DNA of 64,000 nt, taken from the NCBI RefSeq assembly GCF_003946505.1, contig NZ_RHON01000001.1:248001-312000 (forward strand), written 5' to 3'. This document shows positions 37,043-47,489 of this stretch, one piece after another; position 1 is the stretch's first letter, and the number at the start of each line of letters is the position of its first letter. The stretch is from Companilactobacillus mishanensis. GTDB taxonomy: Bacteria; Bacillota; Bacilli; Lactobacillales; Lactobacillaceae. The notes below the pieces were generated by a model. The model saw nothing but the letters and a program-made list of their open reading frames with translations, was not told where the DNA came from and searched no databases. Both the position numbers and the translations under genes were made by a program.

Positions 37043-37950
37043 TAATTAATATCCTTGACCGAATATCCTGCTCTAGCTAGGAATAATGGATCATCACGCC
37101 AATTCTTTTTAACTTTTACCCAAAGCTTCAAATTGATTTTTTCACCCAGCAAGTGTTCGATCTTGATTCGTGAACCAATACCGATGTTCTTCAACATGCT
37201 AGCACCTTTTCCGATCACGATTGCTTTTTGGCTATCACGTTCAACGTAAATCGTAGCTTCAACTTGAAGTTTGCCACTTTCTGTTCGTTGATTCATTTGT
37301 TCAACAATTACAGCTACTGAATGTGGAATTTCGTCTCTAGTATCTGACAAGATTTTCTCACGGATCAATTCTCCAACAATAAAGTACTCAGGATGATCAG
37401 TTATTTGATCCTCATCGTAATACTTTGGCCCTTCTGGTAAATGAGCAGTTAATGAATCAATCAAATCTTCAACATTGTTACCATTCGTAGCAGAAATTGG
37501 AATTACCTCAGAAAAGTCCAACAAATCTTTATATTCATCAATTTGTGGAGCAATATCATCTGGATTAACTAAATCTATTTTATTTAAGATTAAAAATACT
37601 GGGGCTTTTACGTTTGATAATTCATCAATTATGAACTTGTCTCCAGGTCCAGCTTGTTGTCCAGCTTCAGTCATGAACAAAACTGCATCCACTTCTTTCA
37701 AAGCTGAAATGGCGGCTTTATCCATATATTGATCTAATCCGTTATGTGGTTTATGTATTCCTGGAGTATCCAAAAATACAATTTGACGTTCATCATCAGT
37801 ATAAATACCTTGAATTTTATTTCTGGTAGTCTGTGCTTTTGGTGATGTTATTGCAACTTGTTCCTTAATAATTCGATTCATAAAAGTAGATTTTCCAACA
37901 TTTGGACGACCTACAATTGCGACGAATCCTGAACGATATCCGTTTGTCAT
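37042..37950 (-). CDS. era: GTPase Era
   Basis: Era binds 16S rRNA near its 3' end and checks 30S assembly. The 302 residues carry G1 [10 protein letters not shown]3 DTPGIHKP, G4 NKID and a C-terminal KH domain with [14 protein letters not shown] chose ATG 37950, two bases after the cdd stop, with AAGGAC upstream; the longer frame reads into cdd. It is coupled to recO. Confidence 0.97.
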   Translation of the reverse strand: MTNGYRSGFVAIVGRPNVGKSTFMNRIIKEQVAITSPKAQTTRNKIQGIYTDDERQIVFLDTPGIHKPHNGLDQYMDKAAISALKEVDAVLFMTEAGQQAGPGDKFIIDELSNVKAPVFLILNKIDLVNPDDIAPQIDEYKDLLDFSEVIPISATNGNNVEDLIDSLTAHLPEGPKYYDEDQITDHPEYFIVGELIREKILSDTRDEIPHSVAVIVEQMNQRTESGKLQVEATIYVERDSQKAIVIGKGASMLKNIGIGSRIKIEHLLGEKINLKLWVKVKKNWRDDPLFLARAGYSVKDIN

Positions 37951-37951
37951 A

Positions 37952-38353
37952 TTAATCCATGTCCTTCTCACTGAATGCTAGTGGCAAAATTTGATCAAAA
38001 GTGAACTCTTTATAATCGTTATCCTTGTTGGCTAAAAATACCTGCCCATCAGCGTCCATGAATTCACTCATAACCTGACGGCAAGCTCCACAAGGCTTCG
38101 ACATTTCCGATGTACCATTTACTATGATAATTGCTTTGATTTTACGATGTCCTTCAGAAACTGCCTTAAAAATAGCAGTTCTTTCGGCACAATTTGTCAG
38201 GCCATAGGATGCATTTTCGATGTTCACACCAGAATAAATTGCACCTCCAGTGGTAACAATAGTTGCACCAACTGAGTAATGTGAATAAGGTGCATATGCA
38301 TTTTTCATAGCAGCCATAGCAGTATCAAATAGCTTTTGTTCGTCAATTTTCAC
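37952..38353 (-). CDS. cdd: Cytidine deaminase
   Basis: Cdd deaminates cytidine and deoxycytidine for pyrimidine salvage. The 133-residue protein has the zinc motifs NCAERTAIF (Cys and catalytic Glu) and PCGACRQV. In Bacillus dgkA lies between ybeY and cdd; here dgkA is absent and cdd follows ybeY after 12 nt. Confidence 0.96.
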   Translation of the reverse strand: MKIDEQKLFDTAMAAMKNAYAPYSHYSVGATIVTTGGAIYSGVNIENASYGLTNCAERTAIFKAVSEGHRKIKAIIIVNGTSEMSKPCGACRQVMSEFMDADGQVFLANKDNDYKEFTFDQILPLAFSEKDMD

Positions 38354-38365
38354 TTTGAATACCTC

Positions 38366-38836
38366 TTATTTTTTTAAGCCGTAGGCGCTTAGTACTTTTT
38401 CTTGAAGACCGATCATTACTTTTTCATCCTCAGGTTTAATGTGATCATAACCATTAAGATGAAGAATTCCGTGAACGATCGTATAACCTAATTCACGATC
38501 AAAAGAATGCTCATAATCTTTAGCATGCTCGTCGACGATCTCAACACTAATGAATAGGTCTCCTAAATCAACTGGCAAATCAGGAATCTGCTGTTCGATA
38601 TAGTCTAACGAATCTTCACCATCATTGATGGCAAAACTTATTACATCAGTCGCACGATCTACATCTCGATATTTCTTATTGATTTCATGAATCTCATCTT
38701 TAGAAACAAAATGGATCGACAGTTGTGTATTCTCTGCCAACTCCAATTCTGAAGCTGCAAAATCCACTAAATCTTCGACCCATTTTTGTCTATCTTCATC
38801 GATTAATTTATCATCATTGAATATTTCTAATTCCAT
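38366..38836 (-). CDS. ybeY: Endoribonuclease YbeY (rRNA maturation)
   Basis: YbeY is a metal-dependent RNase used in 16S rRNA 3' processing and ribosome quality control. The 156-residue product ends with the zinc triad HGILHLNGYDH. I chose ATG 38836, which follows GGAG by about 7 nt; the longer frame overlaps phoH and lacks similarity. It follows phoH, as in most Firmicutes. Confidence 0.95.
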   Translation of the reverse strand: MELEIFNDDKLIDEDRQKWVEDLVDFAASELELAENTQLSIHFVSKDEIHEINKKYRDVDRATDVISFAINDGEDSLDYIEQQIPDLPVDLGDLFISVEIVDEHAKDYEHSFDRELGYTIVHGILHLNGYDHIKPEDEKVMIGLQEKVLSAYGLKK

Positions 38837-38849
38837 TATTAACTCCGTA

Positions 38850-39833
38850 TTATTTTTCTTTGTTGTTTGCATCAGAATCATCATATGCATCGATAATTTC
38901 AGCAACAACTGGATGTCTGACAACATCGGCAGATGTGAAATTAACGAAATTGATGTGTGGCAAGTTCTGCAATATCTTCTCAGCTTGAACTAACCCACTT
39001 CTGCCATGACCTGGTAAATCAATTTGAGTTGCATCACCGTTAACGATCATCTTTGAATCGAATCCTAAACGTGTTAAAAACATCTTCATTTGTTCACGGG
39101 TAGTATTTTGTGCCTCATCCAAGATAACAAATGATTCATCCAAAGTACGACCTCTCATATAGGCCAAAGGAGCAACCTCAATGACACCACGCTCTAGTAA
39201 CCTATTCGTATGGTCTGCACCTAAAATTGCGTACAAGGCGTCATATATAGGTCTTAGATATGGATCCACCTTTTCTTTCAAGTCTCCGGGTAAGAATCCC
39301 AAACTTTCACCGGCTTCAACAGCTGGTCTTGTAAGGACGATTCTCTGAACTTTACCTTGTTTCAAGGCAGCTACAGCCATTACGACGGCAACGTATGTCT
39401 TACCAGTACCGGCAGGTCCAATTCCAAAAGTAATATCATTATGTTTTATGGAATTAACATACTGACGTTGTCCAAAGTTTCTAACTCGGACAGGTTTACC
39501 ACTAAAGTCCTTGATCAACTCTTCTTTATAAAGATCTTCAAAATAATCTAAAGTTCCACGCTCAGCCATTTTTAAACCACTGGCAATATCTGCAGAACCT
39601 AAAGCAATTCCCGCTTTTGATAATTTTATTAATTTATTGATTAAAGCAACTGCACTTCCGACATCATTGGATTCACCGGCAACATCAATTTGTTCGCCAA
39701 ACGCGTGAACCTCAACGTTAAGTCCCTCTTCGATCAAGCGTAAATTACTATCATTTACACCAAATATGTTAACCGCTACTTGAGGATCGTTAATCTGTAC
39801 ACTCTTTTTAATTTGTTGCTTATTATCAGCCAA
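38850..39833 (-). CDS. phoH: PhoH family ATPase
   Basis: The 327-residue protein is a PhoH-type P-loop ATPase, found next to ybeY across bacteria and thought to act in RNA metabolism. An N-terminal KH-like part is followed by Walker A GPAGTGKT, the segment LTRPAVEAGESLGFLPGD, and FVILDEAQNTT as Walker B. It heads the phoH-ybeY-cdd-era-recO run. Confidence 0.94.
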   Translation of the reverse strand: MADNKQQIKKSVQINDPQVAVNIFGVNDSNLRLIEEGLNVEVHAFGEQIDVAGESNDVGSAVALINKLIKLSKAGIALGSADIASGLKMAERGTLDYFEDLYKEELIKDFSGKPVRVRNFGQRQYVNSIKHNDITFGIGPAGTGKTYVAVVMAVAALKQGKVQRIVLTRPAVEAGESLGFLPGDLKEKVDPYLRPIYDALYAILGADHTNRLLERGVIEVAPLAYMRGRTLDESFVILDEAQNTTREQMKMFLTRLGFDSKMIVNGDATQIDLPGHGRSGLVQAEKILQNLPHINFVNFTSADVVRHPVVAEIIDAYDDSDANNKEK

Positions 39834-39889
39834 TAAATCACACCCCTATCGTTACTTGAAATGATACCATAACGACTGCAAAAACTAAT

Positions 39890-39924
39890 AAAAAAAAGGT
39901 TAAAACATTGAATGTTTTAACCTT
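39890..39924 (-). terminator. Terminator after rpsU
   Basis: The minus strand has a stem of AAGGTTAAAACATT with its complement, followed by T8. It lies just past the rpsU stop and upstream of phoH. Confidence 0.85.
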
Positions 39925-39929
39925 AATTA

Positions 39930-40112
39930 TTAACGGCGCTTCTTATTGCGTTTACGAGCAGCCTCTGATTTAAGCTTCTTTTTAACACTGGGTTTTTCGT
40001 AGAATTCGCGTTTTCTGTATTCTTGAAGTGTTCCACTTTTTGAGACAGAACGTTTAAAGCGACGAAGAGCATCATCGAGCGACTCATTTTCATGAACGAT
40101 AGTTTTTGCCAT
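39930..40112 (-). CDS. rpsU: 30S ribosomal protein S21
   Basis: S21 is a small, very basic 30S protein. The 60 residues start [19 protein letters not shown] and end in a lysine/arginine-rich tail. I chose ATG 40112, with a strong AAGGAGGG ribosome site; the longer frame upstream is not translated in the family. It has its own promoter and terminator. Confidence 0.97.
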   Translation of the reverse strand: MAKTIVHENESLDDALRRFKRSVSKSGTLQEYRKREFYEKPSVKKKLKSEAARKRNKKRR

Positions 40113-40172
40113 ATGATATCCCTCCTTCCAATAATGAACGTAACTGTCTATTTCTTTCACAGTTCATATGTT

Positions 40173-40200
40173 ATTATAACAAAAAGAGCTTAATGTTCAA
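40173..40200 (-). promoter_or_regulatory. Promoter of rpsU
   Basis: On the minus strand TTGAAC (40200-40195) is 16 nt from a perfect TATAAT (40178-40173), which is preceded by TGT as an extended -10. It lies about 60 nt before the rpsU start. Confidence 0.82.
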
Positions 40201-40233
40201 ACAATTTTTTCACTTTTTTAGGAGGAGATTTTC

Positions 40234-41055
40234 ATGACCCAAAAACAAGATGTTTTTGTACTTTCTGATGCAGCTGGAGAAACGGCTCAACGTGTTGCTA
40301 GAGCTGCGTTTACACAATTTCCAATGCTCGATGTTGAGTATACCAAATTTCCATTTGTAAAAAATGACTCACAGCTGGAAAATATTTTAAAGCTGGCAAA
40401 AGAGAAAAATGCAGTCATCCTCCATACAATAGTATCAAAGGATACTATCGAAGTTATTAATGATTATTGCCAAAATAATGGCATCATCTATTATGACATT
40501 CTTAATCCAATAATTGGAACATTCTCACAAATGGTTCACGTTGATCCAATTCGTAAGAAAGGTTTGACTCATAACCTTGATTCCGAATATTTCGACATGA
40601 TCTCAGCAATGGAATTTACTCTTACCAATGATGATGGTAAAAATCCTAAAGGTCTTTTAGATGCTGATCTAGTTCTACTAGGCATTTCTAGAACATCAAA
40701 AACTCCTTTATCACTTTACTTAGCAAATAAAAATATCAAAGTTGCCAACCTTCCACTCGTACCAACTTCATCGATCCCCGATGAACTTTGGAAAGTTGAC
40801 CCTAAGAAAATCGTCGGATTAACTAACGATAAGAACGTATTGTTAAAAATCAGACGTCAAAGAATGATTGCTTATGGTTTGGATCCTGATACAACATATT
40901 CCGCCGAGGGCGAGATTCAAAAAGAATTAGACTACTCAAACGATATTTACAACAAAATTGGTTGCTTGGTTATCAATACTGCCGACCGATCGATCGAAGA
41001 AACTGCAGCACTAATTATGGAACAATTAAATATTAACGGATATTCAAAAAGCTAG
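40234..41055 (+). CDS. Pyruvate, phosphate dikinase / PEP synthase regulatory protein (kinase-pyrophosphorylase, DUF299)
   Basis: Members switch PPDK or PEP synthase on and off by ADP-dependent phosphorylation and phosphate-dependent dephosphorylation. The 273 residues show the N-terminal LSDAAGETAQRVARAA and the P-loop-like GISRTSKTPLSLYLA near residue 150, typical of YqfL/PpsR. The target kinase gene is not in this window. AGGAGG precedes ATG 40234. It is divergent from rpsU. Confidence 0.9.
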   Translation: MTQKQDVFVLSDAAGETAQRVARAAFTQFPMLDVEYTKFPFVKNDSQLENILKLAKEKNAVILHTIVSKDTIEVINDYCQNNGIIYYDILNPIIGTFSQMVHVDPIRKKGLTHNLDSEYFDMISAMEFTLTNDDGKNPKGLLDADLVLLGISRTSKTPLSLYLANKNIKVANLPLVPTSSIPDELWKVDPKKIVGLTNDKNVLLKIRRQRMIAYGLDPDTTYSAEGEIQKELDYSNDIYNKIGCLVINTADRSIEETAALIMEQLNINGYSKS

Positions 41056-41073
41056 CCATCGGCTAGCTTTTTT
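41046..41073. terminator. Bidirectional terminator between the dikinase regulator and nfo
   Basis: A stem (GCTAGCC with GGCTAGC, ATC loop) is flanked by A5 and T6. The stop codons of both convergent genes lie within the stem. Confidence 0.92.
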
Positions 41074-41965
41074 GATTGATTAGTTTTTCTTTCATTTCAG
41101 GATCAAATTTTTGTGCTCTGAGCATTTCTATTTCAGGTTTAAAAGGAGCAATCCCCTTTTTATCGTTTTCATCTTTTTTAACGTAAGGAGTTTCCATTAT
41201 TTTTGGAACATCTTTCAACTGTTCATGGTGTGCCACATAATTCAAGGCATCAAATCCAATCGTTCCAAAACCAATATCATCATGACGGTCTTTATGAGAG
41301 CCTTGTTCGTTCTTGGAATCATTCAGATGCACGACAGATATTTTATCGACCCCAATAATATGGTCAAATTCATTCAATACACCATCGAAATCATTCTTGA
41401 TATCATAACCAGCATCACTCATATGACAAGTGTCTATCGTAACTGATAGCTTGTCATTTTTTTGTGAATGGTCAAGTATCTGTGCAATTTGTTCAAAGGT
41501 AATTCCAACTTCGGTACCCTTGCCAGCCATTGTTTCAATTGCAATGCTAACTTTTTGATCGTCAGTAATAATTTCGTCAAGTGCTTCAGCAATTTGTTTT
41601 AAAGCAACTTCTGGACCTTTATTCAAATGTGCTCCAGGGTGAAAACTTAATGCTTCAATACCTAAAGCATCGCATCTTTGAATTTCTCCACGCATAAAAT
41701 CAATACCAAACTGAAGATTCTGTGGTTTGACAGTGTTTCCCAAGTTGATGATATATGGTGCATGTCCGATGATGTGATTTATCCCATATTCCTTTAATAA
41801 TGCTTGGCCTTCAGGAATCTTCATCTCTGAAACATCTTTTCTGCGAGTGTTCTGAGGAGCACCGGTGAAAATCATCATGGCATTTGCGTCATAACTATGT
41901 GCTTCTTTTGCAGAACCAACCAACATATTTGGTGCCTTCATGGCAACGTGAGAACCTATTATCAT
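41063..41965 (-). CDS. nfo: Endonuclease IV (AP endonuclease)
   Basis: Nfo cleaves DNA at abasic sites in base-excision repair and completes the work of Nth. The 300-residue TIM barrel has the metal ligands in [39 protein letters not shown] and the H-x-D pair [12 protein letters not shown]. It lies 15 nt downstream of yitT and is probably co-transcribed. Confidence 0.96.
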   Translation of the reverse strand: MIIGSHVAMKAPNMLVGSAKEAHSYDANAMMIFTGAPQNTRRKDVSEMKIPEGQALLKEYGINHIIGHAPYIINLGNTVKPQNLQFGIDFMRGEIQRCDALGIEALSFHPGAHLNKGPEVALKQIAEALDEIITDDQKVSIAIETMAGKGTEVGITFEQIAQILDHSQKNDKLSVTIDTCHMSDAGYDIKNDFDGVLNEFDHIIGVDKISVVHLNDSKNEQGSHKDRHDDIGFGTIGFDALNYVAHHEQLKDVPKIMETPYVKKDENDKKGIAPFKPEIEMLRAQKFDPEMKEKLINQKS

Positions 41966-41980
41966 CCTGAAACCTCCGAT

Positions 41981-42859
41981 TTAGTATATATGCTTTTGAT
42001 AAAATCTACCCAACACTTTAACAGTGTCAGTTACGCTGACAAATGCATGAGGGTCTGAATCCACCATTGCATTTTCTAGTTCATGTTGTTCAGCACGAGA
42101 AATAACTGTGAAAAGAATTGTCTTTTCTTCGTGTTTGTACGCACCTTCAGCATCGTGAACGATAGTAATACCGCGACGCATTTCATTTTGAATTTCAGTA
42201 ATTACACTTTTTGGCTTTGAAGTAACGATCATAACTTGTAATTTTTGATCTTTATTATATATCATGTCAATGACTTGACCATTGATAAAAATACTTACAG
42301 CTGAATACAAAGCGTGGACCCAACCGAACAAGAAACCAGCAAGAGCAATAATAAGTAGATTGAAGAGAATATTTATCGTTCCGACACTTTTACCTGTTTT
42401 CTTGCGTAGAATGATACCTATTATATCAATGCCACCTGTAGAAATACCGTTTCTCAAGGCCATACCTGTACCAAATCCATTGACTACAGCACCAAAAATT
42501 GCACAAACCAAAGGATCGGCCGTAACCTTCAAAGGTGGTATCCAATGCATCATAAATGACGATAGGACAACAGCGACGAAAGTAAACATAGTAAACTTAT
42601 GTTCAATTTTCGTCCAAGAAAGTATGAAAAGTGGCGCATTCAGTACAACCAGCATAATAGCCGTTGAAACTTGAAATGGCATCCAACGTTGACTAATTGT
42701 AGAGATAAGTTGGGCGGCACCGGTGATACCAGAACCGTAGATCCCGCCTGGTGTCCAAAACATATTAACGGCAATTGATACAGTAATTGAATACAAAAAC
42801 GCTACTGACAATTTTGATAAGCTTTGATGTCTTTCAATCAACTTATCGAGTTCATCCAT
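41981..42859 (-). CDS. YitT family membrane protein (DUF2179)
   Basis: The 292-residue protein has five or six membrane helices (from about residue 18 to 190) and a C-terminal cytoplasmic DUF2179 domain of about 80 residues (VMIVTSKPKSVITEI onward). This is the YitT family of Firmicutes, whose substrate is unknown. Glycine-rich motifs such as GFGTGMALRNGISTGGIDII are conserved. It precedes nfo. Confidence 0.9.
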   Translation of the reverse strand: MDELDKLIERHQSLSKLSVAFLYSITVSIAVNMFWTPGGIYGSGITGAAQLISTISQRWMPFQVSTAIMLVVLNAPLFILSWTKIEHKFTMFTFVAVVLSSFMMHWIPPLKVTADPLVCAIFGAVVNGFGTGMALRNGISTGGIDIIGIILRKKTGKSVGTINILFNLLIIALAGFLFGWVHALYSAVSIFINGQVIDMIYNKDQKLQVMIVTSKPKSVITEIQNEMRRGITIVHDAEGAYKHEEKTILFTVISRAEQHELENAMVDSDPHAFVSVTDTVKVLGRFYQKHIY

Positions 42860-42904
42860 ATCTAAAAAATCTCCTAAGAAAAAATTTACCTATGTAATCA
42901 TAGC

Positions 42905-42936
42905 ACAAAAAAAGAGGGTTGTGACATAACTCTCTT
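42905..42936 (-). terminator. Terminator after msrBA
   Basis: The minus strand forms an imperfect hairpin (AAGAGAGTT with AACCCTCTT) followed by T7, 40 nt beyond the msrA stop. Confidence 0.7.
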
Positions 42937-42976
42937 GATTGTTTAATATGCGACATAAAGGCGTTTAATGTGGATT

Positions 42977-43495
42977 TTACTTCTGATGTTTTTCCATAAA
43001 TTCAGCACGTCCACCGCGTTCTTCCATTTCAAATCTTTCTGGATTTTTCTTGTAAAAGTCTTGGTGATAATCTTCAGCAACATAAAATTCTTTTGCTGGT
43101 TGTATTTGTGTGACGATTGGTTCGTCATATGCTCCAGAATTTGCTAATTCATTTTTTGAATTCTCAGCAATTTCTTTTTGTTCTTCGTTTGCATAATAGA
43201 TTACTGGGCGGTAACTGTCTCCACGATCTTGGAATTGACCAGTTGCATCAGTTGGATCAGCAACTGTCCAATAAATACTAACCAATTCTTTATAACTTAT
43301 GACATCTGCATCAAAAGTTATTTCAACCGTTTCGGTATGTCCGGTTGTTTCGGAACAAACTTGCTCATATGTTGGATTGGGGACATGTCCACCAGTATAT
43401 CCAGAAACTACTGAAATAATACCTGGTTGTTGATCAAAGGGATGGACCATGCACCAGAAACATCCACCCGCAAAAATAGCTGTTTCTTTGTTCAT
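42977..43495 (-). CDS. msrA: Peptide-methionine (S)-S-oxide reductase
   Basis: MsrA repairs methionine-S-sulfoxide in proteins. The 172-residue enzyme has the catalytic motif GCFWC (Cys12) and the downstream [17 protein letters not shown]. It overlaps msrB by one base (TAATG), so the two reductases are made together to deal with both sulfoxide forms. Confidence 0.97.
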   Translation of the reverse strand: MNKETAIFAGGCFWCMVHPFDQQPGIISVVSGYTGGHVPNPTYEQVCSETTGHTETVEITFDADVISYKELVSIYWTVADPTDATGQFQDRGDSYRPVIYYANEEQKEIAENSKNELANSGAYDEPIVTQIQPAKEFYVAEDYHQDFYKKNPERFEMEERGGRAEFMEKHQK

Positions 43496-43935
43496 TACTT
43501 ATCGCCTTCCTCAACATATTTCTTATATTCACTGTATCCTTTTTCATCCATTTCCTCATAAGGGATGAATTTTAGAGCAGCGGAATTAATGCAGTATCTC
43601 ATACCACCCATTTCTTCTGGGCCATCGTTAAAAACGTGGCCTAAATGAGAATTTGCAGATCCACTACGAACTTCGGTTCTTTCATGACCAATCGAAGTAT
43701 CCAGGTTTTCTTTTAATTGTGCGATTGGTTGGCTAAATGATGGCCACCCGCATCCAGCATCATATTTTTGAGCAGATGAGAATAGTGGTTCACCACTAGC
43801 AATATCCACATAGATGCCTTTTTTATAAAAGTTATCATATTCTCCGCTAAATGGTTTTTCAGTTGTTGCATGTTGAGTAACCATATATTCCATTTCATCC
43901 AAGTTATCTAAATTCTTCTTAAATTCTTTTGCCAA
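43495..43935 (-). CDS. msrB: Peptide-methionine (R)-S-oxide reductase
   Basis: MsrB reduces methionine-R-sulfoxide. The 146-residue product has [11 protein letters not shown], the [11 protein letters not shown] box and the catalytic Cys in RYCINSAAL. The two CxxC zinc pairs of some MsrB proteins are absent. I chose TTG 43935, which follows GAGGAG by 8 nt; the longer frame starting at 44004 has no ribosome site. Confidence 0.95.
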   Translation of the reverse strand: MAKEFKKNLDNLDEMEYMVTQHATTEKPFSGEYDNFYKKGIYVDIASGEPLFSSAQKYDAGCGWPSFSQPIAQLKENLDTSIGHERTEVRSGSANSHLGHVFNDGPEEMGGMRYCINSAALKFIPYEEMDEKGYSEYKKYVEEGDK

Positions 43936-44022
43936 CTGAATCACTCCTCTTTGTATATAAAACAGTATATACATATTTGATGCCAAAACTAATATTTTGC
44001 TCACATTTATTAATATTTAATT

Positions 44023-44068
44023 AAAAAAAGAAGCCCTCAAAGTTAATTTGAGATAGCTTCTTTTTTTT
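44023..44068 (-). terminator. Terminator after aspS
   Basis: A long hairpin (GAAGC with GCTTC outside, CTCAAA with TTTGAG inside) has A7 on the left, so the minus strand ends in T7. A T run on the right means it may also work in the other direction. Confidence 0.88.
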
Positions 44069-44070
44069 CA

Positions 44071-45846
44071 TTATTTTTCAGCGTTTTCTGAAACTTCTAT
44101 ACCTAATTCCTGTAATTGAGCATCTGAAACTCGTGCAGGTGCATGAGTCATTGGTTCGGTAGCATTTGAATTCTTAGGGAATGCTATAACATCTCTAATA
44201 TTTTCCTTACCAGAAAGTAGCATGGCAAATCTATCTAGACCAATTGCCAACCCACCATGTGGTGGACAACCATAAGTCAAGGCATCCATTAAATAACCGA
44301 ACTCGGCATTTGCTCTTTCGGGAGTGAAATCAAGAGCCTTAAGCATTTTTTCTTGAATTTCACGGTTGTGGATACGAATCGATCCACCACCCAGTTCATA
44401 ACCGTTCAAGACGATATCATAACTTTGAGCATATGCTTTATGTGGATCCTCGCCATCATTTAAGAAATGAACATCTTCTTCGTTAGGCATTGTAAATGGA
44501 TGATGAGCTGCTGTCCATCTTTGAATTCCTTCGTCATATTCGAATAATGGCCAATTTACAACCCAAACATAAGCAAATTCATTTGGATCATAAAGTTTAA
44601 GCTCTTTAGCAATAGCAGTTCTCAAGTAACCTAATGCATCGGCAACAACTTTTTTCTTATCTGCGACGAACAGAACTAGATCATTATTCTCTAATCCTAG
44701 ACGTTCAACTAAATCATCTTCATGAGAAGTGATGAATTTAGCAACAGGACCAGTTAGCTTGTCTTCATTATATTTTACCCAAGCCAATCCTTTGGCACCA
44801 AAGCGTTTGATATATTCAGTATAAGTATCGATATTCTTACGTGAATATTTGTCAGCATTATTTTTTACAACAATTGCTTTGACCTCTCCACCGTTATCGA
44901 TTGCGCCTTTGAAGACTTTGAATTCTGAATCTGCAAAAATATCATTTAAGTTTTGTAGTTCCATTCCAAAACGTACGTCGGGTTTATCAGAACCAAAACG
45001 GGCCATTGCATCGTCCCATTCAATTCTTGGGAAAGGTAATTTAACATCAATACCCTTTTCATCTTTCATAACACGAGCAATCAATCCCTCTGTTACGGTT
45101 TGAATCTCTTCAGCAGACATAAAACTTGTTTCAATATCGATTTGAGTGAATTCTGGTTGACGGTCTCCACGTAGATCTTCATCACGGAAACAGTGAGCCA
45201 ATTGGAAGTAACGGTCAAAACCACCGACCATCAATAGTTGTTTAAATAGTTGTGGTGATTGTGGTAATGCGTAAAAGCTGCCTGGATAAACTCTAGATGG
45301 TACTAAATAATCACGAGCACCTTCTGGAGATGATTTTCCAAGGTTTGGAGTTTCAATATCAATAAATCCGTTATCGTACAAGTATTCGTTTACGGAATGC
45401 TTGATTTGAGCACGTGTTCTGATAGCTTTTTGCATTTCAGGACGGCGGAAATCTAAGTAACGATATTTAAGTTTCGTTTCCTCAGTTGTATCAATATCAT
45501 CAGCAATTTCGAAAGGTGGAGTTTTGGATTTATTCAGGATTTCAATTTTTTCAACTACAACTTCGATCTTACCGGTTTTCATATGTGGATTAACTGCTTT
45601 TTCACCACGTTCTCTAACTGTACCGATAACATTGATGACATATTCTGAACGAAGCGTTTCTGCTTTGGCAAAAATATCACTGTCGTCATTATTAAATACC
45701 AACTGAACAATTCCACGATAATCACGGAGGTCAACGAAAATCAATCCACCTAAATCACGACGTCGTTGAACCCATCCATCTAAGGAAACAGTTTTACCAA
45801 CGTATTGCTCATCAATATTTCCACAATAATCTGTTCTTTTTTCCAT
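44071..45846 (-). CDS. aspS: Aspartyl-tRNA synthetase
   Basis: AspS charges tRNA-Asp. The 591-residue class II enzyme has an N-terminal OB anticodon-binding domain ([20 protein letters not shown]), motif 2 [18 protein letters not shown], the bacterial GAD insertion (about 285-420) and motif 3 [16 protein letters not shown]. It is coupled to hisS by a one-base overlap and shares its T-box. Whether it also charges tRNA-Asn cannot be told from this window. Confidence 0.97.
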   Translation of the reverse strand: MEKRTDYCGNIDEQYVGKTVSLDGWVQRRRDLGGLIFVDLRDYRGIVQLVFNNDDSDIFAKAETLRSEYVINVIGTVRERGEKAVNPHMKTGKIEVVVEKIEILNKSKTPPFEIADDIDTTEETKLKYRYLDFRRPEMQKAIRTRAQIKHSVNEYLYDNGFIDIETPNLGKSSPEGARDYLVPSRVYPGSFYALPQSPQLFKQLLMVGGFDRYFQLAHCFRDEDLRGDRQPEFTQIDIETSFMSAEEIQTVTEGLIARVMKDEKGIDVKLPFPRIEWDDAMARFGSDKPDVRFGMELQNLNDIFADSEFKVFKGAIDNGGEVKAIVVKNNADKYSRKNIDTYTEYIKRFGAKGLAWVKYNEDKLTGPVAKFITSHEDDLVERLGLENNDLVLFVADKKKVVADALGYLRTAIAKELKLYDPNEFAYVWVVNWPLFEYDEGIQRWTAAHHPFTMPNEEDVHFLNDGEDPHKAYAQSYDIVLNGYELGGGSIRIHNREIQEKMLKALDFTPERANAEFGYLMDALTYGCPPHGGLAIGLDRFAMLLSGKENIRDVIAFPKNSNATEPMTHAPARVSDAQLQELGIEVSENAEK

Positions 45847-47117
45847 TATTTATCCTCGATTTTCTTAAGTTCTTCAGATAATTTTTCTAGTGATACAGCA
45901 TGTTCTTCACTAGTAGCCATATTTTTGACATTTGCTGTATCATTTTCTAACTCATTATCACCGATAGTAACTGTGTACTTAGCATTAAGGTTATTTGCTG
46001 TCTTAAATTGAGCCTTTGTTTTGCGTTGTAAATAATCTTTATCTGCTGAAAAACCAGCTTTTCTTAACTCTGACAAAATCTTTACAGATGCTTTTTCGGC
46101 TTTTTCACCGATTGTAACTAGATAGATGTCTAAGTTCTTTGAAAGATCTAAATCTTTATCCAACAACAACAATAATCTTTCAACACCTAATCCAAAACCA
46201 ATACCGGGTGTTTCTGGACCACCTAATTCTTCGACTAATCCGTTATATCTTCCACCAGCTAAAACTGTGATTTCTTTATTATTGAAAGCTGGATCAGTCA
46301 CCATGAATTCAAAAATAGTATGGTTGTAATAATCCAAACCACGGACCATTGTTGGATCTACTTCGTAGTTAACATTCAAGTCATCAAGTAGGTTTTTCAA
46401 ATACTCAAATCTTTCTCTAGATGAATCATTAAGGTAATCCAAAATAGATGGAGCATCAGCCACAAATTTTTGGTCATTTTTATCTTTACTATCTAAAATT
46501 CTCAAAGGATTTTTCTCTAAACGAACCTTTGAGTCATCACTTAATTCATCCTTAAATGGCGTAAAATAATCTACTAAAGCTTGATGATAGTTCTTTCTTG
46601 ATTCGGGATCACCTAATGTATTGATAGCCACTTTTAGGTTTTTGATACCCAATTCATTTAAAAACTCCAAGCCCATTGAAATTACTTCAACATCTAGCTC
46701 GGGAGAATTCGATCCGAATGCTTCAACACCAATTTGGTGAAATTGACGTTGACGACCTGATTGTGGACGTTCATATCTAAACATTGGACCCTTGTACCAA
46801 ACCTTGTAAGGCTTGATATGTTCAGGACCATAAAGCTTATTTTCAACGAACGCACGAACGACTCCTGCTGTTCCTTCGGGACGAAGTGCAAGATGACGGT
46901 CACCTTTATCTTTAAAATCATACATTTCCTTTGACACGATATCTGAAGTATCTCCAGATGATCGTTCAAAAACTTCATATGATTCAAAAATCGGTGTTCG
47001 GATTTCAGAAAAACGATATCTATTGAAGACATTCTTTGCTACATCTTCGACATATTGCCATTTACTTGATTCATCAGGCAAAATATCCATTGTTCCTTTT
47101 GGTTTTTGATAACGCAT
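45846..47117 (-). CDS. hisS: Histidyl-tRNA synthetase
   Basis: HisS charges tRNA-His. The 423 residues show motif 1 region [18 protein letters not shown], motif 2 [19 protein letters not shown], the histidine-binding LVRGLDYY type segment ([15 protein letters not shown]) and a C-terminal anticodon-binding domain. ATG 47117 follows AAGGAG. It forms the hisS-aspS operon controlled by the T-box upstream. Confidence 0.97.
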   Translation of the reverse strand: MRYQKPKGTMDILPDESSKWQYVEDVAKNVFNRYRFSEIRTPIFESYEVFERSSGDTSDIVSKEMYDFKDKGDRHLALRPEGTAGVVRAFVENKLYGPEHIKPYKVWYKGPMFRYERPQSGRQRQFHQIGVEAFGSNSPELDVEVISMGLEFLNELGIKNLKVAINTLGDPESRKNYHQALVDYFTPFKDELSDDSKVRLEKNPLRILDSKDKNDQKFVADAPSILDYLNDSSRERFEYLKNLLDDLNVNYEVDPTMVRGLDYYNHTIFEFMVTDPAFNNKEITVLAGGRYNGLVEELGGPETPGIGFGLGVERLLLLLDKDLDLSKNLDIYLVTIGEKAEKASVKILSELRKAGFSADKDYLQRKTKAQFKTANNLNAKYTVTIGDNELENDTANVKNMATSEEHAVSLEKLSEELKKIEDK

Positions 47118-47129
47118 ATATATACTCCT

Positions 47130-47329
47130 TCAAATAAAAAAGCATCCTTGTCATGAATGAGACAAGGGTGCTTTTGGCACGGTACCACCTAGTTTTTTTC
47201 TACAGTTAACGCCTGCCATACGTTTTTGATTCGTCACTCAAATTGTTTACTGTCTGTTCTCAGCTCTCAGACTCTCTGTGAAGTAAAGTGTATTTGATTA
47301 AATAACATAGTTATAAACTAATCAAAAAC
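47130..47329 (-). promoter_or_regulatory. T-box riboswitch upstream of hisS-aspS
   Basis: The minus strand has the T-box core AGGTGGTACCGTG (47191-47179) and a terminator stem (GCACCCTTGTC with GACAAGGATGC, 47175-47142) ending in T6. A possible stem I is closed by a perfect 10-bp pairing (47329-47320 with 47231-47222). Inside it, the 3' side of the internal loop reads AGTGACG, giving GAC (Asp) as the candidate specifier. The bulge UGGU can pair with an A73 or, by wobble, with G73 of tRNA-Asp, but not with C73 of tRNA-His. A TTGACA lies just outside at 47343-47338. Confidence 0.9.
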
Positions 47330-47489
47330 AGCCCTCTTGTCAAGTTTCACTTGAAAAAATAGCACAATTAAATTATCAAATTTTCCATAAAATTGGAGTT
47401 TGATTCCCACATGTTGTTGAAAATTTAGTACTATATAAAGTATGAGAAAAACTGTCTTTAGTTCATGGCGCAAAAAAGGAATGTTTTAT

